This document shows positions 36,788 to 46,498 of a DNA stretch of 64,000 nucleotides, one piece after another. The position numbers and the translations under genes are program-made. Location of the stretch: the NCBI GenBank assembly GCA_947494565.1, contig CANLVG010000006.1:248001-312000 (forward strand), read 5' to 3'. The stretch comes from an uncultured Flavobacteriaceae bacterium (GTDB taxonomy: Bacteria > Bacteroidota > Bacteroidia > Flavobacteriales > Flavobacteriaceae). Position 1 is the stretch's first letter. Every line of letters starts with the position of its first letter. The notes below the pieces were generated by a model that did no database searches, was not told the origin of the DNA, and was given only the letters and a program-made list of their open reading frames with translations.

Positions 36788-38890
36788 TTATTCGTTAGCC
36801 CAAATTACGGGCATGAAAACGGTCATTTCGCTTTGCCCCCTATTACTCCAGGTGTAATACGGAATCAATTGTGTGGAGAAGCGTTCAAACTTTGGTTTTG
36901 ATACCTCATTGTACATGCTTTTTAGCGCATCTTTACGGATGAGCAAATCGGTTTCTAGGGTAGTCACCCCTCCTAAGACATCGGTTTTATGTATAGCCCT
37001 GAGTTCTTTATTACTTGAGATATAAACGTCTTTAATATCAGTGTCTTTGGGAAGGTCAGGGGACTCGAGAGCATAGACAATGGGACCTCTTTTAACCGCT
37101 ACTTGATTTCTGACCTCTTCAATTCTCGGATGTCCTTCGATCAATTTGGCCTCCATTGGCATATGTAAGGAAATAACATCTCCTGTGGACCATTGGCGTT
37201 CGATTTTTGCAAAACTACCTGATGTGACATTGGCAAGGGACTCACCGTTTATTGTTAAGGTACTTCCTTTAGCCCATGCCGGAATTCTCAATGTTATTTC
37301 AAAAGGCTCCGATTTAGCTTCTTCCAGGGTCACTTCTACTGCACCATCCCAAGGGTAATTGCTTTTTTGGGAAAGTTTAAGAGCAGAACCATCCAACAAC
37401 GTTGTTTCCAATTTGTTACTTCCATAGAGGTTTATGGCGAGGCCCTTTTCGGTTTTACTGTATGCCCACGCGGGAGACTTGGCCACCGTTCGAACCAAAT
37501 TCGGTGGGCAACAAAAACATTTTAAATAGGGTTGTCTTTCTGGGAATTCTACGTTCATATGCTCATAATCCAATGCGCCATCAATTTTTCGTAAGGGATT
37601 GGAATAATAATAATCCTTGCCTCCAAGACCAATGCCTGAAAGCCCGCTATTGTGCAACACCAATTCCATGATATCACCGTGTTTGGAATCACCGGTGAGG
37701 GTCAACATACGGTAATTGAACATCGAATTGCAGATATTGGCACAAGTTTCATTGTAAGCCGTCATATTCGGCATCATATATTCATCTATAAAACCCTCTT
37801 CGATTTTATCTAATCTGGAAGACCTTCCATAATGTGTTTGACCAACAGCCCCGGTTACGTACATTTTTTTATGGGTCACGTTATCCCAAAGTCTGTCCAA
37901 AGCATCGATTAATGCTTTTTCTCCGGTTTCGGCATAAACATCCGCTGCGCCGGCATAGTAATACAACGCTAACACCGCATGACCTACCGCTTCGGTTTCC
38001 TCTCTCAGCGGAACCCGTTCTTGCACCATATCACCAATCGGATAGCCTTTGGTCGCCGAGGTATCGTTTATTTCGTAGGTACCTCGAAGATTAATAAACT
38101 GTTCGGCAAGTTCTAAATAACGTTTGTCCTGGACGGTTCGATACAATTCTACCAAGCCCATGATCTGGGTCTGATTGAACCCGAACCGTTCGAGCTCAGG
38201 GGTAATAGGTACAAAAAGGTCGTAGAGATAATCGGCATGTTTGATCGCGATATCCAGGAAGTTGGTCTTTCCGGTCACCCGATGGTGAATACAAGCACTT
38301 GTCAGTAAATGCCCGCTGTTATAAAGTTCATGGTATTTTCGGTTGGAAAAAGGTTCCAGATCATCGCGAATGATTATTGGCGTGGACAGATATCCGTTGT
38401 CTTGCTGTGCCTGCCCTATAATAGTAATGATCTCATCCATTTCTTGAACGATTTTCTCGTTCTTGTTCACTGCATAGATGTACATACTGGCCTCCATCCA
38501 TTTATAGAAATCCCCATCATGCCACCACCATCCTTGATGCTCCCCTTCTTTTAGACCTGCCGCGATCTTGAAGTTGTTGAGTCCGTGACCGATATCCCCT
38601 TTCAATAAGCTTCCCATGTACGGCACCATCGTTTCCTCGGCCTGTTTCCATTTTTCCGCCCAAAAACCATCCGTCCAATGACAATCACCGATATCGATAC
38701 TTTTTAATTTGACATGCGGACTCTCCGTATTATTGATGATGCCGCGGGCATTGTCTTTTATCATGGCAGTGGTTTTGGGTTTTACAATTTTGGGTTTTTC
38801 CGATTTTTCACTTGAATTCCGACAGGATGAAATGAGTAGTAAGGGAGCGATAATCATTGTAGCCAAACCAAAATAGTGCCTCCGTTTCAT
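36788..38890 (-). CDS. GH127-family lipoprotein, candidate alpha-1,3-(3,6-anhydro)-D-galactosidase
   Basis: 700 residues from ATG 38890 with a lipoprotein signal (LLLISSC). The (alpha/alpha)6-barrel of GH127 is supported by its zinc/catalytic cluster: E381 and C383 in NETCAN, and C460-C461 in CFCCPPN, matching Glu338, Cys340, Cys417 and Cys418 of the beta-L-arabinofuranosidase HypBA1. Marine PUL members of GH127 have been shown to remove 3,6-anhydro-D-galactose from carrageenan oligosaccharides, so that is the favoured role. Beta-L-arabinofuranosidase activity is the other option. It sits between an S1_19-type sulfatase and the sugar porter. Confidence 0.87.
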   Translation of the reverse strand: MKRRHYFGLATMIIAPLLLISSCRNSSEKSEKPKIVKPKTTAMIKDNARGIINNTESPHVKLKSIDIGDCHWTDGFWAEKWKQAEETMVPYMGSLLKGDIGHGLNNFKIAAGLKEGEHQGWWWHDGDFYKWMEASMYIYAVNKNEKIVQEMDEIITIIGQAQQDNGYLSTPIIIRDDLEPFSNRKYHELYNSGHLLTSACIHHRVTGKTNFLDIAIKHADYLYDLFVPITPELERFGFNQTQIMGLVELYRTVQDKRYLELAEQFINLRGTYEINDTSATKGYPIGDMVQERVPLREETEAVGHAVLALYYYAGAADVYAETGEKALIDALDRLWDNVTHKKMYVTGAVGQTHYGRSSRLDKIEEGFIDEYMMPNMTAYNETCANICNSMFNYRMLTLTGDSKHGDIMELVLHNSGLSGIGLGGKDYYYSNPLRKIDGALDYEHMNVEFPERQPYLKCFCCPPNLVRTVAKSPAWAYSKTEKGLAINLYGSNKLETTLLDGSALKLSQKSNYPWDGAVEVTLEEAKSEPFEITLRIPAWAKGSTLTINGESLANVTSGSFAKIERQWSTGDVISLHMPMEAKLIEGHPRIEEVRNQVAVKRGPIVYALESPDLPKDTDIKDVYISSNKELRAIHKTDVLGGVTTLETDLLIRKDALKSMYNEVSKPKFERFSTQLIPYYTWSNRGQSEMTVFMPVIWANE

Positions 38891-38897
38891 AAACAGT

Positions 38898-40322
38898 TTA
38901 TTGGTTATTCTTTTTAGGCCAAAACTTATACATACGTTGCACATCCCGCCATTCGTACTCTTTTTTCAGCAGCCATCTAGGGCGCTCTAAAGTGGCTTCC
39001 CAAGCGAAGAGCTCCTTGTACATTTGCAAGTAGCGCTCCGGTTCTTTGTCGGCCAGATTGTTCAATTCACGCTCATCCTCCGGTAAATAGAACAGTTCTG
39101 CGGGCCGATCGGGGAAACGAATGAATTTCCAATCGCCTTTTCGCATAACAGCTCGGGCATCACGTTTCCAAAAAAGGGTTTCATGCGGCCGTTCTGTTAG
39201 AGTTCCATTGATATAGGGAAGTAAATCTACGCCATCAATATCCTTTAGATTTTTAGTGTCTCCACCAGCTGCCTTAAAGAAGGTAGGAAGCAAGTCAAAA
39301 GTGCTTATCGGTTTTGTATAGGTTGTATTTGGGGTAAGTTTACCGGGCCACTTCATTAGAAAAGGCACTCGAATACCTCCTTCTAAATGAGTTGCTTTTA
39401 TGCCACTTAAGGGGAGATTGCTCGATGCATTCGCATCCGTTGGCCCCCCATTATCATTAGTAAAAACCACAATAGTGTTTTTATCAATACCCAATTCTTT
39501 TAGCTTGTTCAATACTTTACCCACAGCCCTATCTAAAGCCAAGCCCATTGCAGCCACAATTTTGCGTTTGCCGGTCAATTTTGGAAATTTTGCCAAATCC
39601 TCCGGAACTGCATCCATCGGAGTATGGACGGCATTAAAGGAAAGAAAAGCAAAGAATGGCTTGTTGATTTTACTATTTCGCTCGATAAAATCCAGGGATT
39701 CGTTTGCAATAGCCTCCGTAAGATATGCTTTGGATTCTTCAAATTTTCCAAAACCTCTTTCCATTAGATTCATGCGATCTTTCGGTGCTTCTGTGTATTC
39801 AAAATAACTGCGCGAACCGCCACGAAATCCGTAAAATTCATCGAATCCCCTTTTCGTTGGATGGAACCTATCAGCTCCCCCCAAATGCCATTTCCCATAG
39901 ATTGCTGTAGCATAGCCTTGTTTTTTTAGGTAATCGGCCATGGTTACCTCTTCTATCGGAAGGCCCATTTCGGTTCCGTCAACTGCCGAAACGGCACTCA
40001 TATATGTGGGTACATTGTTTTCTTCATACCCGAATCGGTACTGTGATTTTCCGGTCATCAATCCTGCACGTGAAGGCCCGCAGGTCGGATGTGTCACATA
40101 GGCCTGGGTAAAGCGCACACCCTCTAAGGCAATTTTATCCAAATGGGGCGTGATCATTTCCGTACTCCCTTGAAAACCAAAATCGGCATAACCTGCATCA
40201 TCGGCAAAGAGCAAGATAATATTGGGTTTTTTTGCAGGTTCAACTGTCGTTGTTTGTTGTGCCGTAGTTCCCCAAGGGATATACATGACGAATAGTAAGG
40301 CTAAAAGATGTCTCATGTGCAT
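38898..40322 (-). CDS. Cys-type sulfatase, S1_19-like (carrageenan sulfatase type)
   Basis: 474 residues with a cleavable signal peptide ([11 protein letters not shown]). The order of motifs is [17 protein letters not shown]81-G-P-S-R85 followed by [21 protein letters not shown], and [12 protein letters not shown]. The MTGKxQxRFGYE wording is characteristic of S1_19 sulfatases, which include kappa/iota-carrageenan and other galactan 4-O- or 2-O-sulfatases. Sulfate removal by this enzyme would expose the substrate of the GH127 encoded 7 nt downstream. No maturase gene (FGE or anSME) is in the window. Confidence 0.9.
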   Translation of the reverse strand: MHMRHLLALLFVMYIPWGTTAQQTTTVEPAKKPNIILLFADDAGYADFGFQGSTEMITPHLDKIALEGVRFTQAYVTHPTCGPSRAGLMTGKSQYRFGYEENNVPTYMSAVSAVDGTEMGLPIEEVTMADYLKKQGYATAIYGKWHLGGADRFHPTKRGFDEFYGFRGGSRSYFEYTEAPKDRMNLMERGFGKFEESKAYLTEAIANESLDFIERNSKINKPFFAFLSFNAVHTPMDAVPEDLAKFPKLTGKRKIVAAMGLALDRAVGKVLNKLKELGIDKNTIVVFTNDNGGPTDANASSNLPLSGIKATHLEGGIRVPFLMKWPGKLTPNTTYTKPISTFDLLPTFFKAAGGDTKNLKDIDGVDLLPYINGTLTERPHETLFWKRDARAVMRKGDWKFIRFPDRPAELFYLPEDERELNNLADKEPERYLQMYKELFAWEATLERPRWLLKKEYEWRDVQRMYKFWPKKNNQ

Positions 40323-40452
40323 AGTCTCTATGGTTTCAAAAGTACCGTTATCGTTTTTCTTCGAATTTGCAGGAATTATCTGGAGCTAACTCTATTTTAA
40401 CCCAAAAAACAATTATGGAACCCCAGAAGGGTAAAATACAAAGCTCACAGGC

Positions 40453-41733
40453 CTATTTTGGTGGTTTTTCACTTCTCAGTTTCCGCTGTTTTTTACTTAA
40501 CCCTTGTTGTAAATACACCTCTGGTGAATGTACCACACGATGTTTCTTCATTTCAGGGTCGTGTAGGTCTTGACTTAGATCACAATCGAAACGGACCAGT
40601 TTGGAACTGAACTTATTCCAATTGTCTGTAACATTGATGAAATGGGCGATCCCCCAACTGATTCCACGACCATTCTTGGTGTCCGTGAAAGCATCTGGAA
40701 CATAGGGAGCAGCCGCATAGGGCATTAGCTCCGTGATGGAGGCAATTTCGAAGTTCACCCAATCTTCGGCATACTGTACCGTATTATGTTCAGGTCCATC
40801 TTTATAGACTAAGGCGGCAACCCCTTCTTTAAATGGAAACAGTGATGTTTCATGCCCTGAGGTAATTACGGGGTTCAAGGGATGTTTTGTAAAGGGGCCT
40901 AAAGGGTCATCCGCTATGGCCAATCCTTGCATACGAACGAGGTCGGGACGCTCGCCAAAATCGGATTTGTAATACAGATAGATTTTACCATTGTGAACCA
41001 AGGGGTAGGGGTCGTGAATAGAGTTTTGGTCCCATTCGCCTTCCGCCCCATTGGGAATTACGACTTGGTTATAGGGTATCCAGGGTCCATCGGGAGAATC
41101 GGCATAGGATACGGCTACGGGGCAATCGTCTCCTCCATTTTTACCGGATGCCACTGAAAAGGCTTGATAGTATAAATAGTATTTTCCTTTCCACACTAAA
41201 ATATCGGTAGTGGTCACAGAACGATGACCGACATTGGGTGCCGGTGGCCTTGGTATGGCCACTCCTTGTTCTTCCCAGATAAACCCGTCTTCAGAAGTCG
41301 CATAATAAATATCAGCTAGATCCCAATCCGATGATGGAATGGTATCATTCGATTTCGAGGCATTGGGAATTCCGACTGGTGGTACAGGGGTTTCACGATG
41401 CGTATACCATACATAGTATTTGCCTTTATATAAAATAGTTTTAGAAGGGTCGCGACGTGAGATGGTGCCGTCGTGATCCTTATAATCAAAACCCTCGAGT
41501 TCGGTATATTTGAATTGACTGAACAGTTCGTTTTGCTCTGGCCTTGGTGAGGCATAATCGGTATATATTCTTTCCATAGCGGCGCTCAGGGCCCTTTTCG
41601 GTTTTTCTTCGGGTAGATGAAACGGGAAGCCCTTTTGGTTTTCAATAATCTCTTGTTCAGAAATGCTATTATCCTGTCTACAGGAAAAAAGAACTGACAT
41701 CACTAAACAGAACAATACAATTGGTTTGCTCAT
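40453..41733 (-). CDS. GH117 exo-galactosidase-like lipoprotein, second copy
   Basis: 426 residues with lipoprotein signal (SVLFSC). GH117 catalytic positions are present as D95 (RRDPS), D241 (HDP) and H294-E295 (SGHE), and propeller strands as KYYVWYT and KYYLYYQ. It shares the fold and motifs of the copy at 3678-4895 but differs across most of the length, notably in PAPNVGHRSVTTTD and the DCPVAVSYADSPDGPW region, so the two are separate clades rather than a recent duplication. Its own C-terminus (HSPEVYLQQ) is mirrored by a relic just upstream at 41757-41828. Confidence 0.85.
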   Translation of the reverse strand: MSKPIVLFCLVMSVLFSCRQDNSISEQEIIENQKGFPFHLPEEKPKRALSAAMERIYTDYASPRPEQNELFSQFKYTELEGFDYKDHDGTISRRDPSKTILYKGKYYVWYTHRETPVPPVGIPNASKSNDTIPSSDWDLADIYYATSEDGFIWEEQGVAIPRPPAPNVGHRSVTTTDILVWKGKYYLYYQAFSVASGKNGGDDCPVAVSYADSPDGPWIPYNQVVIPNGAEGEWDQNSIHDPYPLVHNGKIYLYYKSDFGERPDLVRMQGLAIADDPLGPFTKHPLNPVITSGHETSLFPFKEGVAALVYKDGPEHNTVQYAEDWVNFEIASITELMPYAAAPYVPDAFTDTKNGRGISWGIAHFINVTDNWNKFSSKLVRFDCDLSQDLHDPEMKKHRVVHSPEVYLQQGLSKKQRKLRSEKPPK

Positions 41734-41756
41734 GGGTTTGTTTTATAAGAGGTTAG

Positions 41757-41828
41757 CTATTTTTTCGGACTATTTTCCTTTGGATTAATCCGCTGTTGAA
41801 AATACACATCGGGTTCGTGCCAAATCGT
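41757..41828 (-). pseudogene. C-terminal relic of another GH117 gene
   Basis: On the minus strand, 23 codons followed by TAG read TIWHEPDVYFQQRINPKENS..., matching the C-terminal end of the intact GH117 next door (VVHSPEVYLQQGLSKKQRKL...). The frame is closed by a stop a few codons upstream, so only the tail remains. It sits between the GH117 start and the flavinylated-protein gene, as expected for a deletion or recombination that removed an older paralogue. Confidence 0.6.
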
Positions 41829-41867
41829 ATTTTATAACTTTAAAGTTCTTCAATGTTCCGTAATTTT

Positions 41868-42953
41868 CTACTTTGATTCCTCAAGAAAACCCATTACCAA
41901 ATAGGAGTAGGTTTCATTTTTAGAATTCGCAAACTCCAAAAGGTTGTTTCGTATTTCAGCGCTCATTTTTCCTTTGTCGAACAAGTGCCCTAAAAAGGTC
42001 TTTAACTGGTTCTTGCTCATTGAACCAAGCTGTTGGGAAAGTATATCAAATACATAGTTCGGTGCATTGTTTACCGCTTTCAACAATAAACTTCTACTTC
42101 CAGAATCGACCTTATCAAAGGCCTGCCAAAAGGGCCTTTGTAGCTCTGGAGCATCATTATATTTAGAAATCAATCGTTTGGCGATAATGCTTCGAACCAG
42201 GGGAGTACTCGTTTTAAAAGCGAGGGCAATCTGCTCGTAATGTTCTTGGTATTGTGGTACACTGAATTTTTCCAAGGCAAAGAGTTGATACTCATCATTG
42301 CTACTATAAAGCATAGCAACCAGCATTTGCTTATTCAAAACCGATATCGTGTTCGCCTTAAGCTGCGCTTGAATCTCTCCATGAACCAAGTGCCATGCCG
42401 TATAACAGGAATATAAGGCTCCTGAAACAACGGCTTCCTTAACTTGGGTAATGGTGGCACCGGAAATGGCGTCAACCCCATTTACCGTTCTCATTGTTGG
42501 CTTTTCAACCAGTTGGTCGATTGTTCGGCGACCTAAAGGGCTTTTGTCATCATTTAAAAGACGATGCAGTTTTTGATAGTCCTCTTCTTCAAAGACATCA
42601 TGGTCGTGTTTGGTCAAAGGCATCATGGGGTATCGGTCAAATCCGGCGTACTCGCCTAACAACGTCCAATAGAATTTCATGTTCATCAGTTTGCATTCGC
42701 CATCTGCACAAACAGGGGTGGCTATATCCGCTGTGTACAATATGGGTGCTTTTTTTTCATCGACCAATGCAAACACCTCTTGCCGGCCGAAGGAATCTAT
42801 CTCAATAAAAAAATCTGTTGGTTCGTGATGCAATCTTGTACCTTCTTTCCACTCGAGCACAAAGTATTCCGGAGGACTATCCATGACCTCTTTCGGAATT
42901 GGACGGGTTCCGGAAAGTAGACCTACTAAAACCAGAAAAAGGAGGGTTCTCAT
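41868..42953 (-). CDS. Exported protein with FMN-transfer (ApbE) motif and helical C-terminus
   Basis: 361 residues with a short signal peptide. In the first half, D161-A-I-S-G-A-T167 fits the Dxx(S/T)GAT consensus at which ApbE links FMN to threonine in FMN_bind proteins, so T167 is the predicted flavin site. Two cysteines (C82, C87) lie earlier. From about residue 205 on, the protein is helical and HEAT-like (LVRSIIAKRLISKYNDAPE, SLLLKAVNNAPNYVFDIL). The start overlaps the stop of the FAD oxidoreductase gene by 4 nt. I infer an extracytoplasmic flavin electron carrier for that enzyme. The fold assignment rests on the motif alone. Confidence 0.6.
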   Translation of the reverse strand: MRTLLFLVLVGLLSGTRPIPKEVMDSPPEYFVLEWKEGTRLHHEPTDFFIEIDSFGRQEVFALVDEKKAPILYTADIATPVCADGECKLMNMKFYWTLLGEYAGFDRYPMMPLTKHDHDVFEEEDYQKLHRLLNDDKSPLGRRTIDQLVEKPTMRTVNGVDAISGATITQVKEAVVSGALYSCYTAWHLVHGEIQAQLKANTISVLNKQMLVAMLYSSNDEYQLFALEKFSVPQYQEHYEQIALAFKTSTPLVRSIIAKRLISKYNDAPELQRPFWQAFDKVDSGSRSLLLKAVNNAPNYVFDILSQQLGSMSKNQLKTFLGHLFDKGKMSAEIRNNLLEFANSKNETYSYLVMGFLEESK

Positions 42954-44746
42954 TTTTTCGATTCTGGAATTTTTTCAAATTTTTGTCGTTCGATCAGGGC
43001 CAGATACTCCTCTAAATAACCCGTATAGATTTCTCGGGGGTTGACGTCGTACTTTTTGCACAATGCCGCAGCAAAACCCACCGCGGCCCCCATTTGTCCG
43101 GTTGTGCGCATGACCCGTGGACCACCGAGTCCCGCATGCGAGCAACTGAAATTTCGCCCGGCCATAAATAAGTTCGAAATGTTCTTGGAATAGAGACTGC
43201 GATAGGGAATGTAGTATTGCGGTGTCTTGTAGAACAACGCCTCGGAAATAAAATCGGGATTTTCTTCATCTTCCAAAACAGTCTGGTAGTGAATATCCAC
43301 ATCGCGAACCTCGATAACGACTCCATCAGGAAACTTACGCCCTTCTTTGGCATCGTTGAAGGTGAAGATATGGTCACCGACCAAGCGTCGTGATTCGCGT
43401 TTTCCGACAAGGGAGGAAACCCACTCCAACTTTCGCTTGCTATTCAATGAATCTTTTTTGGCATTGGCGAACGAGCCGTAAATCGCACGTAACATATGGT
43501 CTCGAATATCTTCGGTATCATCGATTTGATTGTGGTCGGGACTACTGAATTCCCATTGCCACTCTCCGGCGACCCTTGCATATTTTTTTGCTACGGGCAT
43601 GGCCCAGGGAACATCAGGAAATTCTTGTGCTACCTCTGTCTCCTTTGAACCCCACAGTACGGAAGACCCCATAACCGCATCATCGGGTTCGGTCGGGGTC
43701 CATAGTTCACCATGTTCTTCCCAGGTTTCGCCGTAGGTTTCGGAGCTCTCGCGCCCATAGTTGAATTCCGCACCTGCCCAAAAACCGATCCATCCGTCAC
43801 CGGTGGAATCTACAAAACGGGGCGCGGTAAAACGAATGCGATGACCAGTGGCGGTATGTCTGGCATCGACATATTGAATTGAATTATCTTCGGCTTTTGC
43901 GTCGTATGCCCTGTGGTTTAAAAATAGATCGATGTTCTTATAACTCTTTACGTTGTCATCCCTTTTTTTCTGATCTGCTTTCGCTTCGGCACTTCCATTT
44001 GGATAGTGCTCCGTATCCAATTTCTTAAGAATACGCTCAAAATTCCCATAGATACCCAAGGTATGTACACGAATCTCTTCACTGGCATTTCCGCCCAAAA
44101 CCGGTCGATCATGAATCAAAGCCACTTTGAGTCCCTCTTCCGCCGCCGCTATAGAGGCGGCACATCCAGCGATTCCCCCTCCGATGACTACCAAGTCATA
44201 CGATTTGGTCAATGATGGAGCATTCGGTTCAGCTTTTACTTTCTTGCGCCATTCAACTAACTTTTTGAATGCCGAGGGCGGCTCTTCGTATTTTGTTGAA
44301 AAATAAATGGCATCGCACCTACCATCGAATCCGGTGAGATCCACCAGTTCTATATCGATTTGCTTATCGGTGATGCCCATTTTATCGACATATTCCCAGC
44401 CCCAGCCGGAACGGAGCCCTAATACCTTATCTAGTGTTTTTTCTCCTATTTTCAGCTGAAATTGGCCAGGGGCCTCCCAATCACCGGGGACCCAGTTTTT
44501 TGTACGGACCCAGATATGATATTCCCCTGGTGATTCAAACGACACCTGGGTTGTGGCATTTTGTACAGGCTCACCGATACCATGGGCCAATAAATACGGT
44601 GATCCCATTTGCTGCTCGAATTGTGGGTCAATGGTCCACCCTCCAGGATTGTCGAAACTCTCAGCTTCGACTAGGAGGTCTTGACCGATGAGACGGTTCA
44701 TTCCCAGTAGGACACAAAGAAGGGTTATGTAGTGAAGTGTTTTCAT
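42950..44746 (-). CDS. Exported FAD-dependent oxidoreductase with N-terminal beta-sandwich domain
   Basis: 598 residues from ATG 44746 (a TTG at 44767 gives only seven extra residues), with a signal peptide to about residue 22. Residues 25-150 look like a carbohydrate-binding-type beta-sandwich (LLVEAESFDNPGGW, GEYHIWVRTKNW). An FAD Rossmann fold follows (YDLVVIGGGIAGCAASIAAA, 183-202) with GNASEEIRVHTLGIYG, and DSTGDGWIGFWAG and FMAGRNFSCSHAGLGGPRVM towards the end. This is the FAD_oxidored (PF12831-like) family often found in PULs but without a known reaction. An oxidation or reduction of the algal glycan or a released sugar is inferred. Confidence 0.8.
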   Translation of the reverse strand: MKTLHYITLLCVLLGMNRLIGQDLLVEAESFDNPGGWTIDPQFEQQMGSPYLLAHGIGEPVQNATTQVSFESPGEYHIWVRTKNWVPGDWEAPGQFQLKIGEKTLDKVLGLRSGWGWEYVDKMGITDKQIDIELVDLTGFDGRCDAIYFSTKYEEPPSAFKKLVEWRKKVKAEPNAPSLTKSYDLVVIGGGIAGCAASIAAAEEGLKVALIHDRPVLGGNASEEIRVHTLGIYGNFERILKKLDTEHYPNGSAEAKADQKKRDDNVKSYKNIDLFLNHRAYDAKAEDNSIQYVDARHTATGHRIRFTAPRFVDSTGDGWIGFWAGAEFNYGRESSETYGETWEEHGELWTPTEPDDAVMGSSVLWGSKETEVAQEFPDVPWAMPVAKKYARVAGEWQWEFSSPDHNQIDDTEDIRDHMLRAIYGSFANAKKDSLNSKRKLEWVSSLVGKRESRRLVGDHIFTFNDAKEGRKFPDGVVIEVRDVDIHYQTVLEDEENPDFISEALFYKTPQYYIPYRSLYSKNISNLFMAGRNFSCSHAGLGGPRVMRTTGQMGAAVGFAAALCKKYDVNPREIYTGYLEEYLALIERQKFEKIPESKK

Positions 44747-44754
44747 TTCGTATG

Positions 44755-46446
44755 TTAATCGTTCCAATGTGCGTCGATCACTTTTTGTATATGTGGATAG
44801 TTTGCGTCGGTTTCATTCAGCTCTTCACGTAGCGTAATGAGCTGTCGCTTTAGATCGGCAATGGTATCGGTATATGCTGGGTCTTCGTAAGCATTGTTCA
44901 TTTCCTTCGGGTCTTTTTTCAAATCGTAAAACTCCCAAGCGGGAGGCGTGTGGTTGGTAAAGTCGTTACCCCAGCTCTCCTTATTCCAGGTGGCCTTTGG
45001 ATCATCGGTATCGACCCAGTATTTGCCATAATAAAATATCAGTTTATAATCTTTGGTACGTACACCAAAATGCGCAGGATTTTGATGGCGGTGGGCCAAA
45101 TGCATCCAATAGCGGTAATAGGTGGCCTTTTGCCAATCTGCGGGCTCGTTACCGGTTTCTAAAATGGTTTTGAAACTTTTTCCTTGCATATACTCTGGGG
45201 TTGTTCCACCAGCCAATTCGATCATCGTAGGGGCGAAATCAGTATTGTTGATGATGGCATCCGTGCGGCTAGCTGCTTTGATTCTTTCAGGGTAGCGTAC
45301 AAAGAAGGGCATTCGCATCGATTCATCGTACATCCAGCGTTTGTCGATATAATCATGTTCGCCAAGCATAAAGCCTTGGTCGCCGGTATAGACGATGATG
45401 GTGTTTTCAAGAAGATTTTCTTCCTTCAGGTAATCCAACAGGCGTTTGATATTGTCATCGACCCCCTTTACGCAGCGCAAGTACTTTTTTAAATAATCTT
45501 GATAGACTTTACTGGTATAGTTTCGTTCTTCCTCGTCCATTTGCCATTTCACATATTCTTCCGGTTTGATATCCCGTGCATTTCGGTATTGTTTATAAAT
45601 GGTACTGTCATTCCAATAAATATTCATGGCCTGGTTTCGAATGACATTTCGATGGGAGACCGATGAACCCACAATTCGCGTTAATGAATCATTGGTGCCC
45701 CGAATGGCTTCGGAACCATGGTTTCCGATAGCATACAGACTTTCAGGCTCGGGGATAAACGTATCCGCAAGATAGTCCTCATAGCGCGGGGCATATTCGA
45801 AATCATCATGGGGTGCCTTAAAATGATGCATCAAGAAAAAAGGTTGATCGGGATTCCTTTTATTTTTGAGATAGTCCAGGGTAGCATCCATAATCATATC
45901 GGACGAATGCCCCTTGGTTTGAACCACGTTTTCCGGCCATGGATTTTCACCTTGGACCCGGAATTCGGGATCATAATACTTTCCCTGTCCGGGCAATACC
46001 TGATAGAAATCAAAAGCGGCAGGTTCATGATGTAGATGCCACTTACCGACAATGGCGGTCTGATAGCCTAATTTCTTCATTTCCTTTGGAAGGAATTGTT
46101 TTTCCGGAGCAATCGCCCCTTCTAAATCCAATACCCCGTTGGTCTGTGCCCGTTGACCGGTGATAATGGCCGCTCTACTCGGAACACAAATAGCATTGTT
46201 CACGAAAGCGTTGTCAAAGATCATCCCCTCTTTGGCAAGTGCATCGAGATTCGGCGTCGGATTTAGTGATGCCAATCTGCTGCCGTAGATCCCAAAGCCT
46301 TGCGTAGTGTGATCATCTGACATGATGTAAATAATGTTCGGTTTTTGGGAACGGGCTTTTTCTTCTTCTTTTCCATCACAAGAAATAAAAAGGAATACGA
46401 GTGCCACGCTAAAAACGATAGTAGAAGCGATGGATTTGATTTTCAT
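44755..46446 (-). CDS. Cys-type sulfatase (S1_16-like) lipoprotein
   Basis: 563 residues with lipoprotein signal (VFLFISC). NIIYIMSDDHTTQGFGIYG, C87-V-P-S-R91 followed by TGQRAQTNGV, GKWHLHHEP, and VYTGDQGFMLGEHDYIDKRWMYDESMRMPF give a complete type I sulfatase. The wording resembles the S1_16 group, which includes galactose-4-sulfatases. It is the first gene of the long operon running down to 32121 and is preceded by a PUL-type promoter. The target sulfate position is not determined. Confidence 0.9.
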   Translation of the reverse strand: MKIKSIASTIVFSVALVFLFISCDGKEEEKARSQKPNIIYIMSDDHTTQGFGIYGSRLASLNPTPNLDALAKEGMIFDNAFVNNAICVPSRAAIITGQRAQTNGVLDLEGAIAPEKQFLPKEMKKLGYQTAIVGKWHLHHEPAAFDFYQVLPGQGKYYDPEFRVQGENPWPENVVQTKGHSSDMIMDATLDYLKNKRNPDQPFFLMHHFKAPHDDFEYAPRYEDYLADTFIPEPESLYAIGNHGSEAIRGTNDSLTRIVGSSVSHRNVIRNQAMNIYWNDSTIYKQYRNARDIKPEEYVKWQMDEEERNYTSKVYQDYLKKYLRCVKGVDDNIKRLLDYLKEENLLENTIIVYTGDQGFMLGEHDYIDKRWMYDESMRMPFFVRYPERIKAASRTDAIINNTDFAPTMIELAGGTTPEYMQGKSFKTILETGNEPADWQKATYYRYWMHLAHRHQNPAHFGVRTKDYKLIFYYGKYWVDTDDPKATWNKESWGNDFTNHTPPAWEFYDLKKDPKEMNNAYEDPAYTDTIADLKRQLITLREELNETDANYPHIQKVIDAHWND

Positions 46447-46498
46447 AAGGTCGGTTGTTTCACTTGTTCAAGCTGATCGGTATATGGATAATGCTGTT

